A stretch of DNA of 64,000 nt from Ectocarpus siliculosus (taxonomy: Eukaryota > Sar > Phaeophyceae > Ectocarpales > Ectocarpaceae): assembly GCA_000310025.1 (NCBI GenBank), contig FN649740.1:3897774-3961773 (forward strand). Direction: 5' to 3'. Below, one piece after another: positions 62,897-64,000 of this stretch. Position 1 is the first letter of the stretch. Each line of letters begins with the position of its first letter. The position numbers were made by a program, and so were the translations under genes. Below the pieces are notes generated by a model. The model was not told where the DNA came from and ran no database searches. It saw only the letters and a list, made by a program, of their open reading frames with translations.

Positions 62897-63478
62897 AGGC
62901 CAGTTGTTGTGGAGAAATTTTCCGATTTGGAATCCGGGGGATCGGCAGATAATGCTCCACCGCCCCTTAAAAGTAGGAGGTCTGCGTACTGGGCAGCAAG
63001 CAGACAGCACTAAAGCGCTTTGTCAGTTCGTTCTCGCCTCACAGACCCCTGTTTGCCATCTAACCGATAAGGCTGTACACTCCACAACTGTGAGTATGCA
63101 ATGATATGAAAGCAAATTCACGATTCCCAATTTGGAATTCCAACCAATTCCAGTTTGGAATTCATGAGGATTTCCCACCCGGATCGTCCAGCAATTCCAA
63201 ATGGGAATTCCTATTTTACCAAGCATGGTGAACACACACTGCACCGCAGCTCCCCAAACTTGGCTCGAAGAGGCTCACAGCAATGCTCTACGCGGCCTCG
63301 AAGGTTTGAATGCAAACGGGTCTCTGTGAGGCGAGTACTGAGTGCCAAAACGCTTTTGTGAGCCTTTCCAACGAAGTACGCAGAACTCCTGCGGCCTCAT
63401 GGGGGTTTGGATTTAAAAGGCGTAACATTGGGATTCCAAATCGGAAAATTTTCCATAACATATCATAACAACTGGCCT
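62897..63478. mobile_element. Foldback element, about 580 bp
   Basis: Ends AGGCCAGTTGTT match in inverted orientation, followed by shared AAATTTTCCGATTTGGAATCC. Deeper inside, GCCTCACAGACCCCTGTTTGC is inverted against the region near 63310-63335. The centre carries several TTTGGAATTC palindromes. It is non-coding, a typical foldback MITE. Confidence 0.75.
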
Positions 63479-64000
63479 GAGCACGCGGAAATTCCCAAGA
63501 AAGTTGCGTTCAATCAGCGGAGCCCCTTTGCCGGCGGCGGCAGACAGATGGTTGAGCCGACTCGAAACACCAAACATATTTATTGCCGACCATCCGCCTC
63601 CACCCCAACAAGGCTACTACTCTACTTGAACTGCACCTCACCCCCAGCTGACTAAGTAGTAATGTAGAATACTGATGGAGCAATGTACTCGCTCATGAAC
63701 AGGAGGTTGGCCCAGTTCAGTTGCCGGGAATGCATGGGAAGCGTAGCGCCGCAAACAGCTGAGGCATGCATGTGTGTACCCCTTCAGCACGCGAACAAGT
63801 TGTGATACACATCGCAGTCAGTCGTCGACGGAGTCGATCGTTCCCCATCAAACGAATCAAAAATCAAAAGACCAGATTCCTAAAGATCCATCGGACTTCG
63901 GCGCTCGGGGGGATAAAAAAGACCAAGACAAGACCAGAATCAGATGTTCGCAAACACCGTATTCAAGACATTTCCCCCATAACTCGCGACACTGCAAATC

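Larger units (their letters stand above)
59835..64000. other. 4.2 kb without a recognised gene
   Basis: Upstream of the peroxidase start. Holds two inverted-repeat elements, a palindrome cluster and a dispersed repeat, listed separately. The 236-codon minus ORF at 60272-60982 lies inside one of these elements and resembles no protein family. Confidence 0.5.

Overview
This window reads as nuclear DNA of an intron-rich eukaryote, most likely a brown alga (Ectocarpus-like stramenopile). That is an inference. The grounds are short exons in consistent phase separated by introns of several hundred bases to several kb, GC-rich codon third positions, Ala/Ser/Gly-rich coding tracts, large CT microsatellites and many small terminal-inverted-repeat elements. 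Nothing looks bacterial: there are no operons or ribosome-binding sites, and single long ORFs are mostly artefacts. Genes were read by chaining exons whose splice sites and phases agree and whose joined product matches a known family.

Layout. (1) 0.58-8.96 kb, minus: a multi-exon protein with five IQ motifs followed by ankyrin repeats, incomplete at both ends. Its largest intron holds a decayed plus-strand coding block (3.6-4.95 kb). (2) 10.5-28.3 kb, plus: a ten-exon PldB/monoglyceride-lipase-like alpha/beta hydrolase with a signal peptide. Its 1.4 kb of coding sequence is spread over 17.8 kb because its introns are packed with mobile elements: a foldback MITE, two copies of a TTAA-flanked piggyBac-like element (one with a nested TA-flanked element), a mariner-like MITE, a hAT-like element, another TIR element and a 731-bp foldback element. 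A tRNA-Asn(GTT) gene lies antisense in one intron. (3) 28.3-38.3 kb: no recognisable gene; a 0.5 kb polypyrimidine microsatellite and decayed repeats. (4) 38.3-41.0 kb, minus: a three-exon SLC25-type carrier, probably the peroxisomal adenine-nucleotide type. (5) 41.5-47.7 kb, plus: TOM40, the outer-membrane protein-import pore, in nine exons. Genes 4 and 5 are divergent and share an upstream region of about 0.5 kb. (6) 47.7-55.0 kb: no firm gene, one weak candidate. (7) 55.0-59.8 kb, minus: a nine-exon class I haem peroxidase of the ascorbate peroxidase type. (8) 59.8-64.0 kb: repeats only, including two inverted-repeat elements.

The firmly identified genes are housekeeping or stress functions: mitochondrial import, an organelle carrier, peroxide removal and lipid hydrolysis. 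I see no evidence that they form one system. The most unusual things are the transposon-loaded lipase gene, two apparent GC-AG introns with the same GCGAG donor core, the head-to-head TOM40/carrier pair, and the nested non-autonomous elements. Splice sites were chosen by eye and need transcript support.
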